From positions 23,667,831 to 23,731,830 of the forward strand of contig NC_087151.1 of the NCBI RefSeq assembly GCF_035594125.1: a stretch of 64,000 nucleotides of DNA, in the 5' to 3' direction. Source of the DNA: Scylla paramamosain (Eukaryota; Arthropoda; Malacostraca; Decapoda; Portunidae). The stretch's first letter is position 1, and every line of letters starts with the position of its first letter. Shown one piece after another: positions 24,828 to 37,873 of this stretch. Both the position numbers and the translations under genes were made by a program. Under the pieces are notes generated by a model that saw only the letters and a list, made by a program, of their open reading frames with translations, was not told where the DNA came from and did not search any database.

Positions 24828-27173
24828 AAAACACACAAAAAAAATGTTTTGGGTGGTATTCTTTTTCTCGATATAGAGAGCTATTCATGTGTTGTAACTT
24901 TTTGGTACCTAAGAAGCTCAAAAAAAAAGAAAAAACACTCGTTATACACGTTTCTCATAATGTCCCTTCGTTTCCCTATATAAGGTTGTTTGCTTGCATT
25001 TTGTCGTTTTAGTACCTAATGTTCTCAAACACACTCATAAGAGAAGTTTTTGGTAACTTTGTTCATTTTATTCAAACCACATTCTTTGTATTCATTTTGA
25101 TATGTTGGTACCGAGCAATGTGAAAAACACTTAAAACACAAGTCTTTGGCAATGTTTTTCTCCATATGGAGTGGTTTACACGCATTTTATAGTTTTGGTA
25201 TGTATGTTTAAATATTAAGTTAAAAAACACCTATTATATGTGAACGGTGTTTTACATGCTTTTTAGCATTTTGCTACGTAGGAGATCCATAAACACATAA
25301 CACTCAAATTTTAATTTTCGTAATGTTCTTTTGCATTAGAATATATGGTGTTTTCTATATATTTTCGCATTTTTGTGCAATCCATATGTAGATTGCTCTT
25401 CATGCCTTTTAGAGATTAGTTCCTTAAGGTCAATGACACTCATAACACACGCGTCTGGTAATTACGTATAGGGTACTATACATGCATTTTGTCGCTTCTG
25501 TACCTAATAAGCTCAAAACACTAAAAATAAACATTTGTTTTTAACATGTGTTTTAACATTTTGTTACGTAAGAAGCTTCTCATCAATGAAAAGAAACTTT
25601 TTTTTGGAAATATTGTTTTGTATTCCAATATAGGGTGCTTTCCATGGATTTTAGTGTTTGCTGCCTAACACGCTAAAAAAAAAAAAAAAAAAAAAAAAAC
25701 ACTAAAAAGACACATCTCTGGTAATGTCGTTTCACTTCTCCATATACAGTGCTGGATTTTGACGTTTTGATTCTTAACATTGTCAAAACAATAAAAAAAA
25801 AAAAAACAGAATGCATGTTTTTGGTAAAGGTGTTCTATTTCTCCATATATAATATTATTCACGCGTTTTTTACTCTTGGTGCCTAAGAATCTCAAAAACA
25901 TACATACACGTTTCTGATAATATAATTTATTTCATCATATAGAGTAATATCCACGTATTTTGATGTTTCCCTACCTAATAAGCTCAAAAATACTGGAAAC
26001 ATGCATTTTTACTGATGTTATTGTGCTTCCTCATAAAGGCTCTTTTGCATGCGTTTAGTGTTGCGATACGGAAGAAGCGAAAAAAAAAAAACTCAAAAAA
26101 CACGTTTTTGGTTATGTTTTCCATTTTAATGTAGGGTGCTTTACATATTTTTAAGCATTTTCGTACCTAACACACTCAAAGATACTGAAAAAAACACATT
26201 TCTGGTAATGTCATTTCGTTTCCTCAATATAGTGCTTTGCATGGATTTTTGCGTTTTGGTATCTAACAATTAAAAAGAAATGAAAAAAAATGAAAATAAA
26301 TGTTTTTGATGATGATGTGTTTCTCTATATAAAGTGCTATTCACGCGTTTTATAGTTTTGGTACCTAAAAAGTTCAAAAGCTCTCATAACACACGCTTCT
26401 CGTAAAATCTATTCTTTCCGTTCATAGGGTACTTTGCATGCATTTGGTGTTTTGGTACCTGGTAATTTTGTTCTGTCTTAGCGTTTTGGTACCAAAGAAG
26501 CTAAGAAACACTTATAATACACGTTTCTTATAATATCGGTTTATTTTGTATATAAGGTTGTTTGCATGCATATTGGCGTTTTTATACGCAACAAGCTCAA
26601 AAACACTGAAAAGACACGTTTACCCGTATAAAATGCTTCGCATGCTTTTTAACGGTACTTAACAATGAGAGAAAAAAAAAAAAACACGTAAAATATACTT
26701 TTTTTGTAATCTTGCTCTACTTTTATTTATAGAGTAATATTCAAACGTTTTTGTGTTTGGATACCAAAGAAGCTCAGAAAAACTCATTATGCACGTCTCT
26801 CATAATGTCTTTTCGTTTACCCATATAGAGTGGTTTGCATGCATTTTGACGTTTTAGTACCTAACGAGCTCAAACGCACTTACAATACACGTTTTTGGTA
26901 ATTTTTTTTTTTTTTTTTGTGCTTCTTCAGATCAGTTGCTTTGTATGCATTTTGGCGTTTTGTTAATTAATAAAGTGAAAACCACCCAAAACGCACGATT
27001 TTGTTAATGTTCTGTATCTCCCTATAGTTTTTTTTTTTTTTTTCAGACGTTTTAGTGTTTTGGTACCTAAGCTCAGAAATACGCATTATACACGTTTCTG
27101 CTAATATCATTTCGTTTCCCAATATAGGCGTTTTTCTATGTAAGTAGTAAAAAAAAAAAAATTACTCAATTCA

Positions 27174-27392
<219 letters not shown>

Positions 27393-27424
27393 TTATTTTA
27401 TTTTTTTTTTTTTTAGGTACCAAA

Positions 27425-27530
27425 ACGCATGGAAAACACCCTTTATGGTCAAACGGAATAACATTACCGAAACACGATTTCGGTAATGTTATTCCGTTTG
27501 ACTATAAAGGGTGTTTTGCATGCGTTTGAG
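27425..27530. repeat. Near-perfect fold-back palindrome in the satellite
   Basis: Arms 27,427-27,473 and 27,479-27,525 are complementary over about 47 bp with two mismatches and a loop of about 5 bases. Both arms carry the rare variant CCGTTTGAC / GTCAAACGG instead of the usual CTGTTTCTCC. The two arms therefore derive from one monomer by inverted duplication and are not two independently drifting monomers. Confidence 0.88.
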
Positions 27531-27773
27531 AATTCTGGTATGGAAGAAGCTTAAAAACATATAAGCTACGTTTTTGTTATTCTTGATTTCTATTCCCATA
27601 TAGGGTGCTTTCCATGCTTTGCAACGTTTTCGTGCCTAATATTTTCAAAAATACTCAAAAGACACGTTTCTGGTTTTCATTACCTCATATAGAGAGCTTT
27701 TGATGCATTTTGGAGTTTTCACTATTCACAATGTGAAATACTCTCAAAATGCACGTTTTTCGTAATGTTCTGT

Positions 27774-28127
<354 letters not shown>

Positions 28128-28393
28128 TCCCCCCTATAAGGTGCTTTGTATATACTTTTGCGTTTTGGTATCTAACAATGTAAAATGCGATCAAAACAAA
28201 CGTTTTGGTAATTTTCTGTTTCTCAATATAAAGTGCTATTTACACGTTTTAGCCTTTTGGTACTTAAGAAGCTCAAGAACATTAATAATAAACATTTCTT
28301 TTAATATCCTTTAATTTCCGAAATAAATTATTTTTCATGCAATTTAGCATTTTTGTATGTAACAAGCTGAGAACTGAAAATATACGTTTTTTG

Positions 28394-30628
28394 GAGCCAC
28401 AAATGTCCCCAGGGCGGACTGCTCTTCTGATAATTACCCTATGTGTCTTGACACCCCCCTCAACTTTTTCTTCATTAACTTCTGCAACATTCGCGGTCTA
28501 AGATCTAATTTTCAATCAGTAGAACACCACCTCTCCTCTTCTAAACCTCATCTTCTTTTCCTCACTGAAAATCAGGTATCTGAGGTAAGTGACAGTAGGA
28601 CTTTTTCTGTCCCCTCCTACTTTTTCTATCCTCATTTTCAATTCAAAGCTGGAGGTTGTGTTTATGTGCGAAACGACATAACCTTCTCTCGTGCCCACGC
28701 TCTTAAATCTTCTGAGTTTTCCACCATCTGGCTACGACTTCAGAGTCACTCTCAAACTAAATTCAGCTGTGCTGTATAAATCTCACCTAACTCCTCTAAC
28801 TACAAGAAATTCTTTGACTACTTAACTTCCAAAGTGAAGCATATTCTGACTCTCTTCCCTTTTGCAGAGATCTCCATTCTTGGAGACATCAATGTTCACC
28901 ACCAGCTTTGGCTTTCCTCTCCCTTCACTGACCATCCTGGTGAACTAGCCTTCAATTTGCTATCCTCCACGACCGAGAGCATTGGTGCAACACCCTACTC
29001 GTATTCCTGACCGTCTTGGAGATACGCCTAACATTCTTGACCTTTTCCTTACCTCTAATCCTTCTCCATATGCTGTCACCCTTTCTTCTCCGTTGGGCTC
29101 CTCCGATCACAATCTCATATCTGTATCTTTTCCTATCGCTCCAATCTCTCCTCACGATCCCCCTAAGCGAAGGTTCCTCTGGCGTTTTGCCTCTGCTAGT
29201 TGGGGAACCTGAGGAGGTATTTTGCTGACTTTCCTTGGAATTACTACTGCTTCCGTGTCAGAGACCCATCTTTGTGTGCCGAGCGCATAACAGAGGTGAT
29301 AGTCCCTGTCATAAAGGCATACTTTCCTCACTCTTTTTCTCGATCTAAACTTTCCAAACTTTGGTTTAACACAGCTTGTTCTCGTGCTATACATGATAGA
29401 TAGGTGGCCCACAAAAGGTACTTAAGCTTTCCATCACCAGAATCTCATGCACTTTATATTTCTGCCCGGAACCATGCCAAGTCTGTTCTCCAACTACCCA
29501 AAAATACTCCTTCATTAACAGAAAGTGTCAAAATCTTTCAAAATCTAACTCCCTTCGAGACTTCTGCCATTTAGCCCAAAATATCTCCAATAACTTTGCT
29601 TCTTCTTCTTTCCCTCCTTTATTTCAACCGGATGGCACCACTGCTATCACATCTATCTCTAAAGCTGAACTCTTCGCTCAAACCTTTGCTAAAAACTATA
29701 CCTTGGACGATTCATGGCTAGTTCCTCCCTCTCCTCCATCCTCTGACTACTTCATGCTTCACATTGAAATTCTTCGCAATAATGTTTTTCATGCTGGCCT
29801 AAACCCTTAGAAGGCCTATGGACCTGATGGGGTCCCTCCTATTGTTCTCCGAAACTGTGCCTCCGTGCTTGCACCTTGCCTAGTCAAACTCTATCAGCTC
29901 TGTCTGTCAACATCTACCTTTCCTTCTTGCTGGAAATTTGTCTACATTCAGCTTGTTCTTAAAAAGGGTGACCGTTCTAATCTTTCAAACTGCCGTCCTA
30001 TTGTTTTAATTCCCTGCCTATCTAAAGTTTTTGAATAAGAAGATTCTTAAACAACTTTCTATCTGATCGCCGGTATGGGTTCAGTCAAGGCCGCTCTACT
30101 GATGATCTGGCTTTCTTTACTGAGTCTTGATCATCCTCTTTTAGAGATTTTGGTGAAACTCTTGCTATTGCCTTGGATACATGAAAAGCTTTTGATAGAA
30201 TTTGGCACAAAGCTTTTATTTCCAAACTATACTTATACGGCTTCTATCCTTCTCTCTGTAACTTCATCTCAAGTTTCCTTTCTGACCGTTCTATTGCTGC
30301 TGTGGTAGTCGGTGACTGTTCTTCTCCTAAATCTATTAACAGTGGTGTTCCTCAGGGTTCTGTCCTATCACCCATTCTCTCCTTATAATTCATCAATGAC
30401 CTTCTAAACCAAACTTCTTGTCCTATCCTCTCCTACGCTGATGATACCACCCTGCACTTTTCCACGTCTTTTCATAGATGTCCAACACTTCAGGACGTAA
30501 ACGTTTCACTTAGGGAAGCCACAGAACGCCTGGCTACTGATCTTTTTTTTTAATTTCTGATTCGGGCAGAACAAACTTGGTATTGTTCAATGCCTCAAAA
30601 ACTATATTCCTCCAATCAACTCAACACA
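28394..30628 (+). mobile_element. LINE-2: both-end-truncated LINE copy, plus strand
   Basis: Homology starts near 28,394, just before AAATGTCCCC of the N-terminal coding region, so the 5' UTR and start codon are missing. It ends near 30,628 within the RT thumb region, after CAACTCAACACAC. Satellite follows at once and there is no 3' UTR or poly(A). Internal stops and indels are frequent (for example a stop after SWGT near 29,212 and a T-run insertion at 30,543-30,552). A missing 3' end is atypical of target-primed insertion and suggests later deletion or recombination. Confidence 0.88.
28441..28779 (+). pseudogene. LINE-2 endonuclease N-terminal fragment
   Basis: These 112 codons cover [18 protein letters not shown] (Thr-Glu-Asn where other copies have Thr-Glu-Thr) and CVYVRND. 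The frame stops at TAA at 28,777-28,779, where LINE-1 continues with YLSPN. It begins inside the conserved protein, so its ATG is not the native start. Further fragments follow: [11 protein letters not shown] and [10 protein letters not shown] at 28,982-29,212, an RT segment with GPDGVPPIVLRNC near 29,820, and YADDT near 30,435 in broken frames. Confidence 0.82.
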
Positions 30629-31463
30629 CATTTTTTGGTAATGTTATTCTGTTTCTCCACAATGGATGTTTAGTATGTATTTTAGCGATCTGATATATAA
30701 GAAGCTCAAAACCACTCAAAAGGCACGCTTTTCGTAATGTGCTTTTGTATTCCAATATAGAGTGCTTTCCATGCATTATAGCATTTTGATGCCTAACGAG
30801 CTCATAAAACACTCTAAAGAAACGTTTCTTGTAATGTCATTTCATTTACCCATACAGAGTGCTTTAAATGTATTTTGTCCCTTTGGTACCTGACACTGTG
30901 AAAAAAAGAATCATTCAAAATAAGCGTTTTTGATAATGTAGTTTTGTCTCACCATATATGGTACTATTAACACATTTTAGAGTTTTGGTAGTTAAATAGC
31001 TCAAAAACACACGTTTCTCGTAATGCCCTTTTGTTTTTCCATAAGGAGTGTTTTGCATCCATTTTGTCGTTTTGATACAAAACAACGTAAAGAATAAGTA
31101 AATAAATAAAAAAAGATATATTTGTCAATGCTGTTCTTTTCTAGTAAATAGAAAGTGCTATTCACGCGTTTTACCGTTTTGGTACCTAAGAAATTCAGAA
31201 ACACTTGTAATACATGTTTCTTGTAATATCATATCGTTTCCCATACAGTGTATTTTTTTATGCATTTTACCGTTTTTGTTGTAGGTAAGAATCTCAAAAA
31301 GACGTTTCTGGTAATGTTATTCTGTTTCGCAATAATTTATTATTTTTTTTTCTTAGCATTCGATTTAGCGTTTCAGTACGCAAAAAGCTCACAAACACTG
31401 AAAAGACACGTTTTTGGCAGTATTGTTTTGTATTCCAATATAAAATAGATTCCATGCTTTTTT
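30628..31463 (+). repeat. Satellite block Ic: forward five-monomer HOR, end of array
   Basis: About 8.5 forward monomers follow LINE-2 (for example TCCATGCATTATAGCATTTTG near 30,768, GGTACCTGACACTGTG near 30,886). The array ends abruptly at TCCATGCTTTTTTAATAA, where an (AAT)n run begins. This is the last forward satellite before the island. Confidence 0.85.
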
Positions 31464-31704
<241 letters not shown>

Positions 31705-31832
31705 AGAAGAAGAACAAGAAAAAGAAGAAGAAGAAGAAGAAGAAGAAGAAGAAGAAGAAGAAGAAGAAGAAGAAGAAGAAGAAGAAGAAGAAGAAGAAGA
31801 AAAAGAAGAAAAGAAAAGAAGAAAAATCTATA
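31705..31832. repeat. (AAG)n purine-strand microsatellite
   Basis: About 35 AAG units with interruptions at both ends. It is an all-purine/all-pyrimidine tract that could adopt triplex structure. Confidence 0.93.
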
Positions 31833-32285
<453 letters not shown>

Positions 32286-32302
32286 GTCAAAACTCACCCT
32301 CA

Positions 32303-32453
32303 TTACTGATTATGGGACCTCGAGACACACAGAGTACCGCACACTTCGGGAAAGCACTGCTCGCCACGGGGGCAGGAAGAAGGGTCATTCAAGCCACATT
32401 CCATGAAATAACGGGCGCAATACATGTCACGATTCAGTGGGGGACAGTTCCTC
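32303..32453 (-). CDS. Putative terminal exon encoding a WAP-like (crustin-type) cysteine domain
   Basis: On the minus strand an open frame (extending up to 32,503) encodes a short cysteine-rich domain. After a likely splice acceptor (TTGCAG, AG at 32,455-32,454) come Cys-Pro, then Cys residues spaced by 7, 6, 7, 5, 4 and 3 residues, including CPRGEQCF and CGTLC, then TAA at 32,303-32,305. The order CP...C...C..D..CPxxxxC-x-xxxCGxxC matches a WAP four-disulfide core, the domain of crustins and protease inhibitors. The cysteine normally paired next to the fifth is Phe here, leaving seven. The segment is clearly more G+C-rich than its surroundings. Signal peptide and upstream exons are not visible, and the upstream side is microsatellite. 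It may be a last exon of a decapod antimicrobial/inhibitor gene, or a stranded pseudo-exon. Confidence 0.5.
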
Positions 32454-32520
32454 CTGCAACCAGTTATAAGAAACAGTCGTTTCTCGTTATAATTAATTGT
32501 CATGTTCTTGCATGCTTGTT

Positions 32521-32521
32521 A

Positions 32522-32614
<93 letters not shown>

Positions 32615-32661
32615 CGTTATTATTAGTAGCAGTAGTAGTACTATTGTTGTTGTTGTTCCTC

Positions 32662-32716
<55 letters not shown>
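32521..32716. repeat. (ATT)n microsatellite, two runs with a GTT/GTA bridge
   Basis: ATT runs at 32,524-32,622 and 32,665-32,714 are separated by variant trinucleotides (AGTAGTAGT, GTTGTTGTT). All are trinucleotide units, consistent with one mutated array. Confidence 0.93.
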
Positions 32717-32717
<1 letters not shown>

Positions 32718-32800
32718 GTTGTAATAACGATAATCATAATTTTAAATTACAATTTTAGTATAGTACCTTATCGACATTATTATTGTCATTATCATCATTA

Positions 32801-32839
<39 letters not shown>

Positions 32840-33016
32840 ATTAGGTACGGAAGATTTAATAATCGTTTCATTGCAAGAATTGTGTTGTGTTTGCAGTTTT
32901 TTTCTTTTTACTCATGTTGTTTTTGTCATTTTAAGTTTGTTGTTGTTTTCTTAGTTAACTATGTTTTATCATTGATGATGACAATGTAGTTGTTAATGAT
33001 GACGTTCTTTGTTTAT
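32717..33016. other. Short unassigned spacer with (GT)n at 32,803-32,837
   Basis: A (GT)17 run is embedded in about 300 bp of T-rich unique sequence. I see no gene, satellite or LINE match. Confidence 0.6.
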
Positions 33017-33043
33017 ACTATTATTGTTGTTGTTGTTGTTGTT

Positions 33044-33093
<50 letters not shown>

Positions 33094-33180
33094 CGTCATC
33101 GTTGTTGTTGTTTTTGTTGTTGATGTTGTCGTTGATGTTGTTTTATTGTTTTCTTTTTCTTTTTTCTTTTTTCTTTTTTT
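33017..33180. repeat. (TTG)n microsatellite grading into a T-rich tract
   Basis: About 35 TTG units with ATC/GTC variants, then a TTTTC-rich run ending at the 3' end (T side) of the old minus-strand LINE. The T-rich end may be that LINE's degraded poly(A) tail. Confidence 0.88.
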
Positions 33181-33712
33181 TAAGTAAGAGTGACACTGGT
33201 CAAGGGCAATCAAAAGTTCAAAAAAGGCCCACTTGAGTGCCAGTTCCCAAACCGAGGTCAAAAAGAATCATCCAAAATTGAAGGATAGTGTCTTAAAGCC
33301 TACTTTGAAAGAGTTCAAGTCATAGGAGAAAGGAAATACATAAGCAGGCAGAGAGTGTCAGTGATGAATGACTGAGAATACTGGTAATCTTGCATTAGAG
33401 AGATGGACAGAATAGGGGTGAGAGAAAGTATAAAGTTTTGTACAGCAAGGCCGCGGGAGGAGAGGTGGCATGCAGTCAGTAAGATCTTAATAGCAGTTAG
33501 CTTGAAAATAACATTAGAAGATATCAAGAGATGCAACATTGCAGCGATGAGAGAAGGGCTGAAGACAATCAGTTAGAGAAATTGATAGGACGAAAAACTT
33601 TTTATTTCACCCTGTCTAAAAGAGCGGTATGAGTGGAACCTATACATGGTTGGAACTTCTTACATGGATTGATAATGGCCCTCTATATGTACATGGTCAG
33701 CAGCTTATGATA

Positions 33713-34262
<550 letters not shown>

Positions 34263-34949
34263 CAAGTTGTGGGGGGGGTGAGAAAAACTGGCGGGGACGA
34301 CTCTGAATGCCTAACTTTATATAAGCTGTTTTAGCTAGAGATGAGATGTGAAGTTTCCAGCTTAGATTATTAATGAAAGACAGACAGAGGAAGTTCAATG
34401 TAGCAGCAGGGGACAGCTGAGTGTCAACAAAAAAGAGGGGATAGTTATCTGGAACGCTCTGTTAAGTTGATATATAAAGGAATTGAGTTTTTGAGGCATT
34501 ACTCTACTCCAAACAGAAATTTTAAAGAAATTAGAAGTCTGGCGTAGTGTGGCTTCCCGACGTGAGCTGTTTAGCTTCTAAAGGGTTGGACGTCTAGGAA
34601 AAGACGTAGGAAAGTGCATAGTGGTATCAGCGTAGAAGTCGATAGGACAAGAATTTTGTCTTAGATCATTAATGAATAATAGGAACACCACTGTTAATAC
34701 GTAGACGTAGGAGAAGAATAGTCTCCGCCTACAACAGCAACAATAAAACGGACAGAAAGGACATTTGAGGTGAAATTACAGAGAAAAGGATAAAAGGTAA
34801 GTAGGTAGGAAGGTAGTTTGGAAATTAAAGATCGTGCCATATTCTGTCAAAACCTTTTTGATATTTCTTAGGCAACAGCGAAAGTTTCACAAAATCCTTA
34901 AAAGAAGATGACCAAGACTCAGTAAGGATGGCCAGTAGAGCGGCCATGC

Positions 34950-35190
34950 AGGAGGAGGCAGTAGACACCTGCCGAAACGATAATTACTCCCAGTGAGGTC
35001 TAAAGCACTGTTCAAGGGGTGCTGTGAACTTATCATTAAACCCAGCTGTGACCTCACTGAACGTTCCACTTTGTGTCTCACAACACAAGGGAGAAGTCAC
35101 AGCCTGCCCTCTAAAGACAACTCTCTTCCTCCACACGAAACTACAAGCACCTAATAACACACACACCCTTCACTCAAAAATTTTAAACTC
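34950..35190 (+). promoter_or_regulatory. LINE-3 5' UTR with conserved long-range stem
   Basis: The 241-bp leader has a hairpin GGCAG/CTGCC at 34,957-34,973. It also has a perfect 10-bp pairing of CAGTGAGGTC (34,991-35,000) with GACCTCACTG (35,050-35,059), enclosing AGCAC/GTGCT. LINE-5 keeps the same long stem, while LINE-1 has mutations in both arms. In non-LTR elements this region usually holds the internal promoter. Whether the fold acts as a ribozyme or translation element is unknown; I could not fit hammerhead or HDV cores. Confidence 0.55.
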
Positions 35191-35520
35191 ATGGCGATTC
35201 CTACACCAGCCTCGGAGTCCCCATCTGGGGAGGGGACCATAAATGTCCCCAGGTCGGACTGCCTTTCTTTCGACGACCCTAAGTGTCTTGACACCCCCCT
35301 CAACTTTTTCTTCATTAACTTCTGCAACATTCGCGGTCTAAGATCTAATTTTCAATCTGTAGAACACCACCTCTCCTCTTCTAAACCTCATCTTCTTTTC
35401 CTCACTGAAACTCAGGTGTCTGAGGCAACTGACAGTAGCCCCTTTTCTGTTCCCTCCTACTTTCTCTATCCTCATTTTCGATCCAAAGCTGGAACTGCGT
35501 ATATGTGCGCAATGACTTAA
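35191..35520 (+). pseudogene. LINE-3 ORF, endonuclease N-terminal part
   Basis: It starts at ATGGCGATTCCTACACC, the same start as in LINE-1 and LINE-5. The frame carries CNIRGL and [11 protein letters not shown] with the catalytic Glu. It is lost near 35,490, where one base is missing relative to LINE-5 in the segment encoding GCCVYVRND. Confidence 0.87.
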
Positions 35521-36662
35521 CCTGCTCTCGTGCCCACGCTCTTGAATCTTCCGAGTTTTCCACCATCTGGCTACGACTACAGAGTCATTATCATACTAAA
35601 TTTATCTGTGCTGTATACCTCTCACCTAACTCCTCTGACTATAAGAAATTCTTTAACTACTTAACTTCTAAAGTGGAGCACATTCTGACTGTCTTCCCTT
35701 TTGGAGAGATCTCCATTTTTGGAGACTTCAATATTCACTACCAGCTTTGGCTTTCCTCTCCCTTCACTGACCATCCTGGTGAACTAGCCTACAACTTTGC
35801 TATCCTCCATGACCTAGAGCAATTGGTGCAACACCCTACTCGTATTCCTGATCGTCTTGGAGATACGCCCAACATTCTTGACCATTTTCTGACCTCTAAT
35901 CCTTCTGCTTATGCTGTCACCCTTTCTTCTCCGTTGGGCTCCTCCGATCACAATCTCATATCTTTATCTTGTCCTATCACTCCAATCCCTCCTCAGGATC
36001 CCCCTAATCGAAGGTGCCTCTGGCGTTTTGCCTCTGCTAATTGGAGGGACATAATGAGGTATTTTGCTGATTTTCCTTGGAATTACTACTGCTTCCGTGT
36101 CAGAGACCCGTCTTTGTGTGCTGAGTGCATAACAGAGGTGATAGTGTCCGGCATGGAGGCGTACATTCCTCACTCTTTTTCTCGTCCTAAACCTTCTAAA
36201 CCTTGGTTTAACACAGCTTGTTCTCGTGCTATACATGATAGAGAGGTGGCCCACAAAAGGTACTTAAGCCTTCCATCACCAGAATCTCATGCACTCTATA
36301 TTTCTGCCCGGAACCATGCCAAGTTTGTTCTCCAACTAGCCAAAAACTCCTTCATTAACAGAAAATGTCAAACCCTTTCAAGATCTAACTCCCCTCGTGA
36401 TTTCTGGCATGTAGCCAAAAAAATCTCCAATAACTGTGCTTCTTCTTCTTTCCCCCTCTACTTCAACCAGATGGCACCACTGCTATCACATCTATTTCTA
36501 AAGCTGAACTCTTTGCTCAAACCTTTGCTAAAAACTATAACTTGGACGATTCTGGGCTTGTTCCTCCCTCTCCTCCACCCTCTGACTACTTCATGCCACG
36601 TATTAAAATTCTTCGCAAAATGCCCTCGCTGGCCTAAACCCTCGGAAGGCTTATGGACCTGA
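35505..36662 (+). pseudogene. LINE-3 ORF, endonuclease C-terminal part and linker
   Basis: This 385-codon frame continues the protein. It has [14 protein letters not shown] with the catalytic Asp and Asn, [12 protein letters not shown], and [11 protein letters not shown] with the catalytic Asp-His pair. The linker follows with [24 protein letters not shown] and [16 protein letters not shown] one-base deletion in the CTTTCCCCCTC run near 36,455 shifts the frame, so the last ~70 codons are out-of-frame sequence. It is the longest endonuclease reading in the window. Confidence 0.88.
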
Positions 36663-36710
36663 TGGGGTCCATCCTATTGTTCTCCGAAACTGTGCCTCCG
36701 TGCTTGCACC

Positions 36711-37100
36711 TTGCCTAGTCAAACTCTTTCAGCTCTTTCTCTCACATCTACCTTTCCTTCTTGCTGGAAGTTTGCCTACATTCAACCTGTTCCTAAAAAG
36801 GGTGACCGCTCTAATCCCTCAAACTACCGTTCTACTGCTTTAATTTCCTGCTTATCTAAAGTTTTTGAATCTATCCTCAACAGGAAGATTCTTAAACATC
36901 TATCACTTCATAACCTTCTATCTGATCGCCAGTATGGGTTCAGTCAAGGCCGCTCTACTGGTGATCTTCTGGCTTTCCTTACTGGGTCTTGGTCATCCTC
37001 TTTTAGAGACTTTGGTGAAACTTTTGCTGTCGCCCTGAACATATCAAAAGCCTTTCATAGAATCTGGCACAAAGCTTTGATTTCCAAACTACCCTTCTAA
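36711..37100 (+). pseudogene. LINE-3 ORF, RT fingers and motif A
   Basis: It carries TFPSCWKFAYIQPV, KKGDRSNPSNYR, LISCLSKVFESILNRKI, DRQYGFSQGRSTGDLL and the motif A region AVALNISKAFHRIWHK. The catalytic Asp of motif A, present as ALDILKAFD in LINE-1, is Asn here, and a stop at 37,098 follows KLPF. Both changes would kill RT activity. Confidence 0.87.
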
Positions 37101-37163
37101 GGTTTCTATCCTTCTCTCTGTAACTTCATTTCAAGTTTCCTTTCTGACCGTTCTATTGCTGCT

Positions 37164-37808
37164 GTGGTAGACGGTCACTGTTCTTCTCCTAAATCTATTA
37201 ACAGTGGTGTTCCTCAGGGTTCTGTCCTGTCACCGACTCTCTTTTTATTATTCATTAATGATCTTCTAAACCAAACTTCTTGTCGTATCCACTCCTATGC
37301 TGATGATACCACCCTGAGCTTTTCCACGTCTTTTCATAGACGTCCAACCCTTCAGGAGGTAAGCATATCACGCAGGGAAGCCACAGAACGCCTGACTTCT
37401 GATCTTTTTAAGATTTCTGATTCGGGCACAGCAAACTTGGTAATGTTCAATGTCTCAAAAACTCAATTCCTCTATCTATCAACTCGACACAACTATCTGC
37501 TCTTCTTCAATGACACTCAACTGTCCCCCTCTTCTACACTGAACATCCTCGGTCTGTCCTTTACTTATAATCTGAACTGGAAACTTCACATCTCATCTCT
37601 AGCTAAAACAGCTTCTATGAAGTTAGGTGTTCTGAGACGTCTCCGCCAGTTTTTCTCACCCCCCCCAGCAGCTAACTCTGTACAAGGGCCTTATCCGTCC
37701 ATGTATGGAGTATGCTTCACATGTCTGGGGGGGTTCTACTCATACTGCTCTTCTAGACAGGGTGGAATCAAAAGCTTTTCGTCTCCTCAACTCCTCTCCT
37801 CTAACTGA
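37164..37808 (+). pseudogene. LINE-3 ORF, RT palm (YADD)
   Basis: It holds VDGHCSSPKS, GVPQGSVLSPTLF, HSYADDTT (the catalytic Asp pair) and [12 protein letters not shown]. In-frame homology is lost near 37,665-37,700 at the C-run CACCCCCCCCAG. The protein continues in another frame at 37,705-37,983 (YASHVWGGS, FYRYFHANCSSDL) and then at 37,874-38,128, ending SFKREVSRHLSTNF. Confidence 0.87.
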
Positions 37809-37873
37809 TTGTCTTCAGCCCTTCTCTCACCGCCGCAATATTGCATATCTAGCTGTCTTCTACCGCTATTTTC

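Noticed and set aside
32290..32300. Splice donor GTGAGT just after the WAP-like ORF (minus strand, 32,297-32,292)
   Set aside because: Two in-frame stops (TAA, TGA) precede it, so it could only be a donor in the 3' UTR. It is not needed to explain the exon, though not excluded.
34950..35060. Hammerhead or HDV-like ribozyme at the LINE 5' end
   Set aside because: A CCGAAACG box is present, but I find no CUGANGA box and cannot build the nested double pseudoknot by eye. Only the stems are reported.
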